A stretch of DNA of 64,000 nt, from assembly GCF_002837275.1 (NCBI RefSeq), contig NZ_NXIF01000006.1, positions 1-64,000 of the forward strand, written 5' to 3'. The DNA is from Malaciobacter halophilus. GTDB lineage: Bacteria; Campylobacterota; Campylobacteria; Campylobacterales; Arcobacteraceae. The position numbers and the translations under genes were made by a program. Shown one piece after another: positions 43,320-52,545 of this stretch (its first letter is position 1; every line of letters starts with the position of its first letter). The notes beneath the pieces are model-generated. The model saw nothing but the letters and a program-made list of their open reading frames with translations, did no database searches and was not told the origin of the DNA.

Positions 43320-46300
43320 TAGTTATTTAAAAAGTCTTGAATAGACTTAACTGATACTCCATTTTTTTGTTTTAGTGATTTCATTGCTTCAACACAAGCC
43401 AACGCACCAGCTGCTGTCGTTACATATGGTATATTATTTTTAAGAACTGTTCTTCTTATGTTTTTACCATCTTCTTTTGAAGACTCTTTTCCATCACTTG
43501 TATTTAATGCAAGTGCAATTTCTCCATTTGTTATAGAGTCAGTAATATTTGGTCTTCCTTCAGAAATTTTAAGTACTTTTTCACACTCTATTCCTGCTTG
43601 TGTAATAGCTTTGTGTGTTCCACCTGTTGCTACTATTGTAAAGCCTTCATTTACAAGACCTTGAGCAATTCTAGGAGCAAACTCTTTATCTAAATCACAT
43701 AAAGAGATAAATACTTTTCCACTTGTTGGTAAGTCATTTTTTGCTGCACTTTGAGCTTTTGCATAAGATTCACCAAAGTTTTCAGAAATTCCCATAACTT
43801 CACCAGTAGATTTCATCTCTGGAGTTAAAATCATATCCGAACCACTTAATTTAGTAAATGGGAAAACTGCTTCTTTAACTGCAACATGGTCTTTTAAGAT
43901 TGGTTTTAATACTCCATTATCTTCATATACAATATTTTTATCATATACATCCAATGCTTGTCTTAAACTCTCTCCCCACATAACTCTAGTTGCAACTTTT
44001 GCCAATGGCATACCTGTTGCTTTACTTACAAAAGGTACAGTTCTAGAAGCTCTTGGATTTACTTCAATTAAGTAAATTTGTCCTTTGTGAATTGCATATT
44101 GAGTATTCATAAGACCAACAACACCAAGCTCTAAAGCCATCTTTTTTGTTTTATCTTCAATCTCAATAATTAACTCATCACTAATTGATACAGGAGGCAA
44201 TGAACAACCTGAATCTCCTGAGTGAACACCCGCTTCTTCAATATGTTGCATGATTCCACCAATATATACTTCTTTACCATCGCAAATACAATCAACATCA
44301 AGTTCAATTGCTCTATCTAAGAACTTATCAATTAATACTGGTGCATCATTTGATACAGAAACAGCTTCATCCATATATTGCTTTAACTCTTCAGTTGAAT
44401 ATACAATTCTCATGCCTCTACCACCAAGTACAAATGATGGTCTTACAAGTACAGGATAACCAATATTTTCAGCAATTTCTATTGCTTGTTCTACTTCTAC
44501 GGCTGTTCCATTTTCTGGTTGTAATAGTTCTGCTTTTTTTACAAATGTAGAGAATTTTTCTCTATCTTCTGCTAAGTCGATAGTAGCAGCAGTTGTTCCT
44601 ATTATTTTACCACCAAAATCATGAATAGCATTTGCAAGCTTTAATGGAGTTTGTCCACCAAAGTGAACAATAATACCATCTGGTTTTTCTTCATCAATTA
44701 CACTTCTTACATGTTCAAAATCAATTGGTTCAAAGTATAAAATATCAGACGTGTCATAATCAGTAGATACAGTTTCAGGGTTGCAGTTATACATTATTGT
44801 TTTAACACCCATCTCATTTAATGCAAAAGATGCATGTACACAACAATAATCAAACTCAATACCTTGTCCAATTCTATTTGGACCTCCACCAATAATTAGA
44901 ACTTTCTTTTCATCACTTTGTTCTTTTTTTATCTCTGGTAGTTTGTGCACATTTGTTGAAGAATAAAGATAAGGAGTAAGTGCTTTAAATTCAGCAGCAC
45001 AAGTATCTACTTCATTATATTCAAAGTTTATATTCATAACTTGTCTTGCTTTATATACTTCATCTTCTGTTTTAGAAATAAGTTTTGCAATCATAGCATC
45101 TGAGAAACCATTTGCTTTTACATTTCTCATAGCTTCTTCATCTGAAAGTATTGTTTCATCAATACTTTTCTCAATTTCTATAATCTGTCTAAATTTTGTT
45201 AAGTACCATGGGTCAATTGAGCAAAGTTCAAATATCTCTTCATTTGTTAAACCGTGTCTCATTCCATCCATTAAGTATCTTAATCTATCAGCATTTGGTC
45301 TTCTTATCTCTGCTTTAATCTTTTCTAAGTCATCACAAATAGGGTCAAAACCTGTCAATCCTGTTTCCATAGAACAAAGTGCTTTTTGGATTGATTCATT
45401 AAATGTTCTACCAATAGCCATTACTTCACCAACCGATTTCATTCCAGTTGTCAATGTTGAATCAGCTTTAGGGAATTTTTCAAAAGTAAATCTTGGGATT
45501 TTAGTAACAACATAATCAATAACTGGCTCAAATGATGCAGCAGTTCCTGTAATATCATTTGTAATTTCATCAAGAGTAAAACCAACAGCAAGTAAAGTAG
45601 CAACTTTTGCAATTGGATAACCAGTAGCTTTTGATGCAAGTGCAGAACTTCTTGAAACTCTTGGATTCATCTCAATTACAATCATTCTTCCAGTTTCTGG
45701 ATTGATAGCAAACTGTACATTTGAACCACCTGTATCAACTCCAATCTCTCTAAGAATTGCAAAAGATGCATTTCTCATATCTTGATACTCTTTATCTGTT
45801 AAAGTAAGTGCTGGAGCAATAGTAGTTGAGTCACCTGTATGAACTCCCATAGGGTCTAAGTTTTCAATAGAACATACAATAATGCAGTTATCTTTTCTAT
45901 CTCTAATAACTTCCATTTCATACTCTTTCCAACCAAGCATTGATTCCATAATTTCAATTTCATTGATTGGAGAAGCTTCAATCCCTGCTGCTGCAAGAGA
46001 TTTGAACTCTTCCATATTATAAGCAACACCTGAACCACCACCAGCAAGTGTAAATGAAGCTCTACTAATTACAGGAAACCCTATCTCTTTAGCAACTTCA
46101 ATAGCTTCTTCAAGAGTATATGCATTTTTACTTTTTGGTAAATCCATACCAATTTTAATCATTGCTTCATTAAATAGGTGTCTATCTTCACCTTTTTTAA
46201 TAGCTTCTGGGTTTGCACCTAAAAATTTTACACCTTCTAGCATACCTTTATCATACATAGAAGTAGCAACATTTAGTGCTGTTTGTCCACCCATTGTTGG

Positions 46301-46561
46301 TAAAATTGCATCGATATTCTCTTTTTCAATAATCTTAGCAACAACCTCTTCTGTAATAGGCTCAATATATGTTTTATCTGCAAACTCAGGATCAGTCATA
46401 ATTGTAGCTGGATTTGAGTTAATAAGTACAACTCTATAACCTAGCTCTTTTAATGTCTTAGTAGCCTGAGTTCCAGAATAGTCAAACTCGCAAGCTTGAC
46501 CAATAACAATTGGACCTGAACCGATAAGTAAAATAGATTTAATATCTTCTCTTTTTGGCAT
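43319..46561 (-). CDS. carB: Carbamoyl phosphate synthase large subunit
   Basis: At 1080 residues this is full length. Two homologous ATP-grasp halves are visible ('[25 protein letters not shown]' and '[24 protein letters not shown]', each preceded by a GxGPxxIGQ loop), with '[21 protein letters not shown]' and '[21 protein letters not shown]' in the active sites. A C-terminal MGS-like allosteric domain follows ([14 protein letters not shown]). It makes carbamoyl phosphate for arginine and pyrimidines together with CarA, which is not in this window. Confidence 0.97.
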   Translation of the reverse strand: MPKREDIKSILLIGSGPIVIGQACEFDYSGTQATKTLKELGYRVVLINSNPATIMTDPEFADKTYIEPITEEVVAKIIEKENIDAILPTMGGQTALNVATSMYDKGMLEGVKFLGANPEAIKKGEDRHLFNEAMIKIGMDLPKSKNAYTLEEAIEVAKEIGFPVISRASFTLAGGGSGVAYNMEEFKSLAAAGIEASPINEIEIMESMLGWKEYEMEVIRDRKDNCIIVCSIENLDPMGVHTGDSTTIAPALTLTDKEYQDMRNASFAILREIGVDTGGSNVQFAINPETGRMIVIEMNPRVSRSSALASKATGYPIAKVATLLAVGFTLDEITNDITGTAASFEPVIDYVVTKIPRFTFEKFPKADSTLTTGMKSVGEVMAIGRTFNESIQKALCSMETGLTGFDPICDDLEKIKAEIRRPNADRLRYLMDGMRHGLTNEEIFELCSIDPWYLTKFRQIIEIEKSIDETILSDEEAMRNVKANGFSDAMIAKLISKTEDEVYKARQVMNINFEYNEVDTCAAEFKALTPYLYSSTNVHKLPEIKKEQSDEKKVLIIGGGPNRIGQGIEFDYCCVHASFALNEMGVKTIMYNCNPETVSTDYDTSDILYFEPIDFEHVRSVIDEEKPDGIIVHFGGQTPLKLANAIHDFGGKIIGTTAATIDLAEDREKFSTFVKKAELLQPENGTAVEVEQAIEIAENIGYPVLVRPSFVLGGRGMRIVYSTEELKQYMDEAVSVSNDAPVLIDKFLDRAIELDVDCICDGKEVYIGGIMQHIEEAGVHSGDSGCSLPPVSISDELIIEIEDKTKKMALELGVVGLMNTQYAIHKGQIYLIEVNPRASRTVPFVSKATGMPLAKVATRVMWGESLRQALDVYDKNIVYEDNGVLKPILKDHVAVKEAVFPFTKLSGSDMILTPEMKSTGEVMGISENFGESYAKAQSAAKNDLPTSGKVFISLCDLDKEFAPRIAQGLVNEGFTIVATGGTHKAITQAGIECEKVLKISEGRPNITDSITNGEIALALNTSDGKESSKEDGKNIRRTVLKNNIPYVTTAAGALACVEAMKSLKQKNGVSVKSIQDFLNN

Positions 46562-46645
46562 AAATAGTTCCCCATTAGTGTAGTTAAAAATCTGGAAAGT
46601 ATATCTAAGAAGTGCTTAGAAACTGGTTATACTATAATTGTACAG

Positions 46646-46675
46646 AATTAATTTAGGACAAAGCCTAAATTAATT
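46646..46675. terminator. 12-bp hairpin after the ThiF-like gene
   Basis: AATTAATTTAGG pairs exactly with CCTAAATTAATT around ACAAAG. It overlaps the stop of the ThiF-like gene and separates it from carB. The T tract is on the plus-strand side, so as a minus-strand terminator it is weaker than others here. Confidence 0.5.
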
Positions 46676-47350
46676 TTTTGGAAGATTAAATTTTTTAGTG
46701 TTTAACACACCCTCTTCATCAAAAGATAAATAGTATAAAATATCTTTTTTTACAGGAAGTCCTGTTAGGTGTCTAATAGCTAGATTTGCTTGAAGTGAAG
46801 CAATATGCATTACAATAGGACAAGCAATACCATTTGGCTTTCTGTCGTTTATTTGAAATACTGCTTCATAAGATGCTTCTTTGAAAAAACAAACTTGACC
46901 ATGAAACTCTTCAACTGTTCCATAAATCCATGGTTGTTCATGTTTCATACAATACTCATTTATAGCTGCTCTTGTTGGTAAGTTGTCTGTTGCATCAATG
47001 ATTAAATCAAACTCTAATTCTCTTTTTGCAAACTCATCAAAACCTTCAACATAAGCAGTTGCTTTTGTATAAGGACATCTTGATTCTAAAAGTTCTTTTA
47101 GAACTTCAGCTTTATACTTTCCATCATCCCCTACTTTAAAACCAATTTGTCTATGTATATTATGAACACCAACCTCATCAAAATCAACAAGCGCAAACTC
47201 ACCAATCCCTGAAGCACCAAGTGCAATACCTAAAGAACATCCAAGTCCACCACTACCAATAATAGCTACTTTTTTATCTTGTAAACTATCTTGTGTTTGT
47301 TCACCCCAAAGTTTTATTTGTCTATTAAAAAACTCATGAATCTCACTCAT
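46670..47350 (-). CDS. ThiF/MoeB/HesA-family E1-like adenylyltransferase
   Basis: The 226-residue protein has the nucleotide loop 'VAIIGSGGLGCSLGIALGASGIGEFALVDFD', the conserved 'NIHRQIGF' (Asn-Arg-Gln), and 'LIIDATDNLPTRAAINEYC'. Such enzymes adenylate the C-terminal Gly-Gly of ThiS- or MoaD-like carriers for sulfur transfer. It lacks the two zinc CxxC pairs and any rhodanese domain, so it is a short form. With mog in the same window a molybdopterin role is possible, but thiamine or another carrier is equally so. Confidence 0.85.
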   Translation of the reverse strand: MSEIHEFFNRQIKLWGEQTQDSLQDKKVAIIGSGGLGCSLGIALGASGIGEFALVDFDEVGVHNIHRQIGFKVGDDGKYKAEVLKELLESRCPYTKATAYVEGFDEFAKRELEFDLIIDATDNLPTRAAINEYCMKHEQPWIYGTVEEFHGQVCFFKEASYEAVFQINDRKPNGIACPIVMHIASLQANLAIRHLTGLPVKKDILYYLSFDEEGVLNTKKFNLPKN

Positions 47351-47369
47351 ATCTAATCCTTACTAAATA

Positions 47370-47456
47370 AGTCAAGTTTATTTTTGTTATTTACATATGT
47401 AATAATAGCACATTAAAATTAAATTTGCATGATATAAATCAATAATAAACTTGACT
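47370..47456. repeat. 13-bp perfect inverted repeat with 61-base spacer
   Basis: AGTCAAGTTTATT (47370-47382) and its exact complement AATAAACTTGACT (47444-47456) lie in the spacer between xseB and the ThiF-like gene. They could close a long AT-rich hairpin in the leader of the ThiF-like gene. No matching motif elsewhere was noticed. Confidence 0.55.
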
Positions 47457-47487
47457 ATTATACTAAAGTTTAATAAAAACAATAATT

Positions 47488-47697
47488 TTAGTTATCATCT
47501 TTCTGTTTTGTAGTAAAAATTAGTTTTGCTTCATCAAGTAATTTTTGAGCTTCTTCTAACTCTTTTATTCCTGATTTGTAAACTTCAATAGAGTTTTGAA
47601 GTGTTATATCTTGACTATTTAGTTTTTCTAAAAGCTCTTTTGCTTTTAAGATTTTTTCTTCAAATGCTAATTTTTCTTCTTGTTTCTCTTCACTCAT
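47488..47697 (-). CDS. xseB: Exodeoxyribonuclease VII small subunit
   Basis: The 69-residue, highly charged helical protein contains the family pattern 'AFEEKILKAKELLEKLNSQDITLQNSIEVYKSG' followed by 'KLLDEAKLIF'. XseB subunits coat XseA to form exonuclease VII, which degrades single-stranded DNA. It overlaps the metX stop by 4 bases. XseA is not in this window. Confidence 0.9.
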   Translation of the reverse strand: MSEEKQEEKLAFEEKILKAKELLEKLNSQDITLQNSIEVYKSGIKELEEAQKLLDEAKLIFTTKQKDDN

Positions 47698-48803
47698 ATT
47701 TTTTCCTCTAATATATCTTTTACATAATTTTCAAATTTATGAACTTCCACTAAAAATGAATCATGTCCTGACTCACTCTCTATCATCTTATAAGTAACTT
47801 GTTCTTCTTTTCCAATTTTACACATAATATCATATATCTCTTCCATCTCTTCAGGGAAAAATAACATATCATCAGAAAATGATATAAGATGTAATTTACA
47901 CTTTATCTTAGAAAAAGAGTCTTCTAATTTATCTTTATTTCTTCCTGCATCAAAAATATTCATTGTTTTACAAATATAAAGATATGATAAAGGGTCAAAT
48001 ATTTTTGGAAAGCTATAAGAGTTATATTCTAAATATCTTTCAACTTCAAATCGCCCAAATAGTTCATAAAGACCATCAGTATGGGCATAATTTCGTGAAA
48101 ATTTTTTGTTAAAAAGTGTTGGACTTAAATAGCCTATTAAACCTGCCATTCTTCCTATTGCAAGTCCTGGTAAACCATTTGCAAGTAAGTCATCCTTATC
48201 ATAATGTCCATTATTAAAGGCTGGGTCATGTCTTACTGCTTCCATTGCAATTTTATTAAAAGCAATAGCCCAAGGTCTAGTATAAGCAGTAGTTGCCATA
48301 GGAATAACAATATCAGCAAATCTTGGATGCTCAATAGCATAACAAAGTGCTTGCATTCCACCCATTGAACCACCTATTACTGCTCTTACATGATGTATAC
48401 CTAAAGAATCAAAAAGATTTCTTTGTGCTTTAACAATATCAGATATTGTAAGAACTGGAAATTTAAATCTATATGGTTCATTACTTGGATAGTTTGGACT
48501 CATTGGGTTGGTTGAACCAAAACAAGAACCAATATTATTTGTACAAATTACAAAGTATTTTGTAGTATCTATAGCTTTACCATCGCCAATAAATTTATCC
48601 CACCAACCAGGTTTAGCTTCATCTGCATATCTTCCTGCTGCATGGTGACTTCCAGCTAATGCATGGCATATTACTATTACATTTGATTTATCTTCATTTA
48701 GAGTTCCATATGTTTCATAAATTATCTCATAAGGTTCTAAAATCCTACCACTTTCTAAGTATAAAGGGTTGGTAAATCTTGCTGTTTTTGTCTCTATTTT
48801 CAA
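47694..48803 (-). CDS. metX: Homoserine O-acetyltransferase
   Basis: The 369-residue alpha/beta hydrolase has 'VIVICHALAGSHHAAG', nucleophile elbow 'AVIGGSMGGMQAL', a catalytic Asp in 'ISFSDDMLFFP' and His in 'ESGHDSFLVE', the MetX triad. It also has the 'NNIGSCFGSTNPMSPN' loop. It acetylates homoserine with acetyl-CoA (succinyl-CoA in some relatives) for methionine synthesis. The gene heads the metX-xseB pair. Confidence 0.95.
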   Translation of the reverse strand: MKIETKTARFTNPLYLESGRILEPYEIIYETYGTLNEDKSNVIVICHALAGSHHAAGRYADEAKPGWWDKFIGDGKAIDTTKYFVICTNNIGSCFGSTNPMSPNYPSNEPYRFKFPVLTISDIVKAQRNLFDSLGIHHVRAVIGGSMGGMQALCYAIEHPRFADIVIPMATTAYTRPWAIAFNKIAMEAVRHDPAFNNGHYDKDDLLANGLPGLAIGRMAGLIGYLSPTLFNKKFSRNYAHTDGLYELFGRFEVERYLEYNSYSFPKIFDPLSYLYICKTMNIFDAGRNKDKLEDSFSKIKCKLHLISFSDDMLFFPEEMEEIYDIMCKIGKEEQVTYKMIESESGHDSFLVEVHKFENYVKDILEEKI

Positions 48804-48894
48804 AATTTATCCCACAATTTTTAGTATATTTTATTATTATTTTTATTATAAACTTGGCAATTGTATCTAAATCTATCATAAAAGAGACTTTTAC

Positions 48895-49341
48895 TTAAGA
48901 CTGCAACTCTTCAAAGGTTATTTTCATAAGGTCTTGCCACTGTTTATTTGGAGTCCAAATATCAAACATAGATAAATTAATCTGTTCAAAAGGTGTCTTT
49001 AAAAAATATTTATGAAATACGTACATAAATGCTGTTACTCTATAATTTTTAGAACAATGTATCCAAACTTTTTCATTTATAAAACCATTTAAGATGTTTA
49101 AAAAAATCTTCAAGTTTTCTATTTCTGGATTTTGAAAATCTACAGGAATATGTATATATGTAAGTCCTAAATCACTTACAATTTTATCTTCATTATCCAA
49201 AGCTAAAGAGGAGTCACACAAGGCAAGATTAATCACTACTTTAAAATCATCTTTTGCAATCATTTTAAGTTCATCCACTGTTGGTTGACCTGATGTTGAA
49301 ATATTTTCATTTATCTTGATGTAATTTAAAATAGTCTGCAT
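48895..49341 (-). CDS. Protein tyrosine phosphatase-like (DUF442-related) protein
   Basis: The 148-residue protein has 'ISTSGQPTVDELKMIAKDDFKVVINLA' and 'YIHIPVDFQNPEIENLKIFL', as in the beta-lactamase-hydrolase-like/DUF442 phosphatase group. The P-loop is 'VWIHCSKNYRVTAFMY', where four residues separate Cys and Arg in place of the classical five. This short loop occurs in this bacterial group. The substrate is unknown. The gene is divergent from the acidic small protein gene at 49511. Confidence 0.78.
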   Translation of the reverse strand: MQTILNYIKINENISTSGQPTVDELKMIAKDDFKVVINLALCDSSLALDNEDKIVSDLGLTYIHIPVDFQNPEIENLKIFLNILNGFINEKVWIHCSKNYRVTAFMYVFHKYFLKTPFEQINLSMFDIWTPNKQWQDLMKITFEELQS

Positions 49342-49510
49342 TTTACTTCCTTGTATTTGTTAATTGATTATATCACAAGAAATTTGATTTTTATGAACTA
49401 TTTTCATCCTATAGCACTTATTTTAACAAAATTTATGTTTCTAGTTTAATGTTTACTAGTTTTATCATTTTTATTTAGTTATACTTTCAAAAAAGTTAAA
49501 AGGAATTAAT

Positions 49511-49765
49511 TTGACAGCAAAAATCAAAGAGTTAAAAGACTTATTAGAAGATGATGCACTTTTAGAGCTAGATGAAACTATCAAAGAAGTATCTCAAAAT
49601 ATCAAAAATGATGATGATAAAGAAGAGCTTCAATATTTAAAAGACTTAAAAAAATATTTCGAAGAGGTTTTAAGAGTAATTGCAAAAGATGAACTAACAG
49701 AAGAACAAGCAGTGGAAATTCTTGCTGTTTTAGAAGAGATGCAATTACAAGATGAGGAAATCTAA
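49511..49765 (+). CDS. Acidic 84-residue helical protein, unknown
   Basis: The start is a TTG at 49511 preceded by AAAAGGA; no ATG in frame precedes it. The 84 residues are strongly acidic and helical, with heptad-like Leu/Glu repeats (LKDLLEDDALLELDETIKEV). It is 3 bases upstream of the Panacea-like gene, so the pair is co-transcribed. Such a small acidic partner could be an interacting subunit. I recognise no domain. Confidence 0.75.
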   Translation: MTAKIKELKDLLEDDALLELDETIKEVSQNIKNDDDKEELQYLKDLKKYFEEVLRVIAKDELTEEQAVEILAVLEEMQLQDEEI

Positions 49766-49768
49766 TTT

Positions 49769-50263
49769 ATGAGTTTTGATATTACAAAAGTTTCAAATGC
49801 AATTTTATATATGTTAGAAAATGAAGTACAGTTTGTCAATCAAAAAAAGGTTAGTACTCTACTTTTTCTAATAGATTATGAAAATTTACAAAAAAATGGT
49901 CAAAAAATATTCGGTGATGAGTATATAAAAGACAAAAGAACTCCATCTGCTAAAATCATGCAAGAGATTTTTTCAATAATTGAAAATGATGAAGATTTAG
50001 ATGAAGAAGATGAAAGACTATTTTTAATAAGAGAACTTCTTGAATACATAGATATAGAAATAATTACAAAAAAGAGTCACACAGAACTACAATTTATAAA
50101 AGTTGATGAAGAATTCGACAGCTCTTTATTTGAAAAAAATGAGTTAAAAACTATTAAAGAAGTTATAAATAAATATAAAGCAACAACTCCAAGAAATGTA
50201 GCAAATGATACATTTAAAATCCAACTTGTTAGAGATACTAACTTAGGTGAGTTAATCATATAA
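49769..50263 (+). CDS. Panacea/SocA-like (DUF4065-type) protein, tentative
   Basis: The 164-residue protein opens with 'VSNAILYMLENEVQFVNQKKVSTLLFLIDYENLQKNGQKIFGDEYIK'. This has the shape of the Panacea domain (helix, 'KLxKLLFFADxxHLxxxG', 'GDxYxxxxxGP'), although the 'GP' step reads 'RTPSAKI'. Panacea proteins are antitoxins or proteolytic adaptors that neutralise varied toxins. The rest is acidic with no known motif. Its stop is covered by a bidirectional terminator. The family call is by eye and uncertain. Confidence 0.6.
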   Translation: MSFDITKVSNAILYMLENEVQFVNQKKVSTLLFLIDYENLQKNGQKIFGDEYIKDKRTPSAKIMQEIFSIIENDEDLDEEDERLFLIRELLEYIDIEIITKKSHTELQFIKVDEEFDSSLFEKNELKTIKEVINKYKATTPRNVANDTFKIQLVRDTNLGELII

Positions 50264-50286
50264 AAAGAGTGTTATTCACTCTTTTT
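50262..50286. terminator. Bidirectional terminator after the Panacea-like gene
   Basis: AAAAAGAGTG / CACTCTTTTT with a TTATT loop is a perfect 10-bp hairpin between the convergent Panacea-like and LOG-family genes, with A and T tracts suited to both strands. Confidence 0.85.
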
Positions 50287-50287
50287 A

Positions 50288-50845
50288 TTACCATTTTTGA
50301 TTTGGTGATTTATAGTTTTTTATCAATTCTAACATTTCATGTTTATCATCAGTTTTAATTAACATATTTACATACTCTTCTTTTAAAAAACCTTGTTTTA
50401 CCATATTATCCATCATTTCAAATAAACTATCATAAAATCCATTTGTATTAAAAAATACACAAGGCTTTGTATGAAATCCAAGCTGAGCCCATGTCCAAAC
50501 TTCAAATATCTCTTCTAAAGTACCTGCACCACCAGCAAAAGCTATAAAAGCATCAGCATTTGCAGCCATTTCAGCTTTTCTTTCATGCATATCTTTTACT
50601 ATTTTTAATTTTGTAATTCCCGTGTGAGCAAGCTCTTTTTCTTGTAGTTTTTCTGGAATAACACCATAAACTTTTCCACCATTTTCCATAACGCTATTGG
50701 CAATTGCACCCATTAGTCCAACTTTACCACCACCATAAACTAACTCAATGTTATTTTTTGCAAAAAACTCTCCAAGTGCTTTTATATCTTCTAAATATTT
50801 TTTATTATTTCCTTCACTTGAACCACAAAAAACAGCTATTCTCAT
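50288..50845 (-). CDS. LOG-family (TIGR00730) Rossmann-fold nucleotide phosphoribohydrolase
   Basis: Start ATG 50845 (AAAAGGA upstream) is preferred over 50890, giving 185 residues that begin MRIAVFCGSSEGNNKKYLED. 'ELVYGGGKVGLMGAIAN' and 'AFIAFAGGAGTLEEIFEVWTW' are the family motifs; the canonical PGGxGTxxE reads AGGAGTLEE here. LOG proteins release the base from nucleoside 5'-monophosphates (cytokinin-type or ordinary AMP). The physiological role in bacteria is often unclear. Confidence 0.9.
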   Translation of the reverse strand: MRIAVFCGSSEGNNKKYLEDIKALGEFFAKNNIELVYGGGKVGLMGAIANSVMENGGKVYGVIPEKLQEKELAHTGITKLKIVKDMHERKAEMAANADAFIAFAGGAGTLEEIFEVWTWAQLGFHTKPCVFFNTNGFYDSLFEMMDNMVKQGFLKEEYVNMLIKTDDKHEMLELIKNYKSPNQKW

Positions 50846-50907
50846 GATAATTTTCCTTTTGTTTGTAAGTAAGGCATAAATTATAGTCAAATTAACTTAA
50901 CAGCAAA

Positions 50908-51264
50908 TCAACTTCTAATATTTGCATCTTTTCTAAGTAAAAAAAGTAGGAGTTTTCTTAAAACTTTTATAATATTATAAATATAAGGTGTTAATTTTTC
51001 ATTTTTAAAAATAGATATTTTTCTTTTTGAATATTTTTCTAAAAAGAGTAAAGCTTGACTTCCTTGCATTACTCTTTTTTCATCTATTAAGATTATAAAG
51101 CCATCATTTATATCAAAACCATCTTTATAAAACTTATCAATTTGCATTTTATGTTCTCTAGCATTTAAAACTACTAAACTGCAACTATTTTTCAACTTTA
51201 AATAGTTTGCATAATTGGAACAAAAAGGACAATCTTTATCATAATATAGTTTGATACTATGCAT
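50908..51264 (-). CDS. DCC/DUF393-family thiol oxidoreductase-like protein
   Basis: The 118-residue protein begins 'IKLYYDKDCPFCSNYANYLKLKN', the DxxCPxC thioredoxin-like motif of the DUF393/DCC family. 'GFIILIDEKRVMQGSQALLFL' follows, as in relatives. A basic, hydrophobic tail (VLRKLLLFLLRKD) may contact the membrane. It is 3 bases after the DUF2905 gene, so both are in one unit. Confidence 0.85.
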   Translation of the reverse strand: MHSIKLYYDKDCPFCSNYANYLKLKNSCSLVVLNAREHKMQIDKFYKDGFDINDGFIILIDEKRVMQGSQALLFLEKYSKRKISIFKNEKLTPYIYNIIKVLRKLLLFLLRKDANIRS

Positions 51265-51267
51265 TAT

Positions 51268-51480
51268 TTAACTTAACTTATTGAAAATACTTAAAAGTAA
51301 AGATAAGGCAACACTAACTAATATCATAGAAGTTAAAGGAAACATTACTTTAGTATTTTCATTTTCTATATGAATATCTCCTGGAAGTTTTCCAAACCAA
51401 TTAAAAACATTTGGAAGGAAGTGTAGTACAAGACCTATAATAACAAGTACTACACCTGCTAAAATAAACCATCGTGCCAT
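51268..51480 (-). CDS. DUF2905 small membrane protein
   Basis: The 70-residue protein has two membrane segments (about 5-22 and 46-66) joined by the conserved 'FGKLPGDIHIENENTKVMFPLTSMI' loop typical of DUF2905. The function is unknown. AAAGGAG precedes its ATG by six bases. It lies between the 42-residue small protein and the DCC-family gene. Confidence 0.9.
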   Translation of the reverse strand: MARWFILAGVVLVIIGLVLHFLPNVFNWFGKLPGDIHIENENTKVMFPLTSMILVSVALSLLLSIFNKLS

Positions 51481-51491
51481 AAAAAACTCCT

Positions 51492-51620
51492 TTATTTAAT
51501 CTTTTTTTGTTGTGCTATTTTTTTATTTGTTTCTTCAATAGTATTATACTTATCTTTCATCATCACAAACATATAAAAAATAGCTACTATAATAATACTA
51601 ATTACTAAAAAGTTTTTCAT
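51492..51620 (-). CDS. Small 42-residue single-pass membrane protein
   Basis: ATG 51620 follows GGAGAG at close spacing and the stop is TAA at 51492-51494, 11 bases before the DUF2905 ATG. The sequence starts MKNFLVISIIIVAIFYMFVM, one membrane helix, with a Lys-rich hydrophilic end. It is the likely first gene of the DUF2905-DCC unit. No known family. Confidence 0.6.
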   Translation of the reverse strand: MKNFLVISIIIVAIFYMFVMMKDKYNTIEETNKKIAQQKKIK

Positions 51621-51793
51621 AATCTCTCCACTATATTTTAAGTATCATAACAATTAAATATTTTAAAGTTAGTTAATAATTGTATTTATATCTTACGACT
51701 ATTTTATAATATGTTAAAAACTCACACAAGATATAAAATTTAAGAAATATATGATAAAGAGCAAATGTGTAGCAGTTAAAAAAGGTTATAACC

Positions 51794-51826
51794 AAAAGAA
51801 ATAATTATAAATTTATTATTTCTTTT
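51794..51826 (-). terminator. Terminator hairpin of the 51816-52082 gene
   Basis: AAAAGAAATAAT and ATTATTTCTTTT pair over 12 bp around a 9-base loop; the stem covers the minus-strand stop codon and is followed by a T-rich end on the minus strand. Confidence 0.6.
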
Positions 51827-52082
51827 CAGGAGGAGGTAATAAACGATTGAAATCGTATGGAACAATATTTCTTTCTATCTCTTCAGAAAAATCATATAGT
51901 TTTATAACCACTCCAAATAGTATAAACCATGCAAAAATTTTATTTATTATAGGTATCGAACAAACTAAACCTAGTAATACTCCTGTAAGACCAGCAAGTA
52001 TCATATAGCTATCAATTTTTTTCTGTTTTGTTAACTTATAGTAATATTTGATTTTATTAATGTATTTATTATTTTTTAACAT
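51816..52082 (-). CDS. Small membrane protein, unknown
   Basis: Starting at ATG 52082 (a GGA precedes it; ATG 52094 is an alternative) this gives 88 residues. A basic N-terminus (NKYINKIKYYYKLTKQKK) leads into two hydrophobic segments (YMILAGLTGVLLGLVC and KIFAWFILFGVVIKLY) and an acidic/proline-rich end (LLPPPEKK). I do not recognise it. Confidence 0.6.
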   Translation of the reverse strand: MLKNNKYINKIKYYYKLTKQKKIDSYMILAGLTGVLLGLVCSIPIINKIFAWFILFGVVIKLYDFSEEIERNIVPYDFNRLLPPPEKK

Positions 52083-52200
52083 AGTTATTTCCATTTATAA
52101 TTTATATTAAATCTTACTATTTAATAAGTTAGACTATTCTAAAATCTATTACTTTAATAAAAATTATTTTACACTTACAAGTAGATTTTAATATAAATAC

Positions 52201-52545
52201 CTATTCAACTGTTTTTATATCTACAAGCTCAACAAAAGAGTCCTTTTTCAAAAGCTTATTATTTGTTGCATGGTCTTCTGCAAGTGCAATTATATCTGCA
52301 AAATCATCTTTTAAAACATTAAACGTATAGTGCTTTTTTATTGTTTCAAGTTTTATTTTATCATCTAATTGTGAATCAGTTTTAATATCAATATTTCTAT
52401 AACCTTTAGCAAATTCACTCTTTATAGTTTTTACTACTCTTTCATTTTTTAAAAGCTCTTCTAAACTAAGAGTTAAATTTAAATCTTTTTTATTTACTAT
52501 TTTATATGTAACTTCTATATTACCATTCACTTTACTTTCCTTCAT
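52201..52545 (-). CDS. Conserved-looking small protein, unknown
   Basis: ATG 52545 gives 114 residues; a TTG at 52590 would extend it by 15. The protein is soluble and Lys/Leu-rich, with 'GNIEVTYKIVNKKDLNLTLSLEELLKNERVV' and a C-terminal 'FADIIALAEDHATNNKLLKKDSF'. No motif points to a function. The upstream 300 bases hold no other gene. Confidence 0.55.
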   Translation of the reverse strand: MKESKVNGNIEVTYKIVNKKDLNLTLSLEELLKNERVVKTIKSEFAKGYRNIDIKTDSQLDDKIKLETIKKHYTFNVLKDDFADIIALAEDHATNNKLLKKDSFVELVDIKTVE

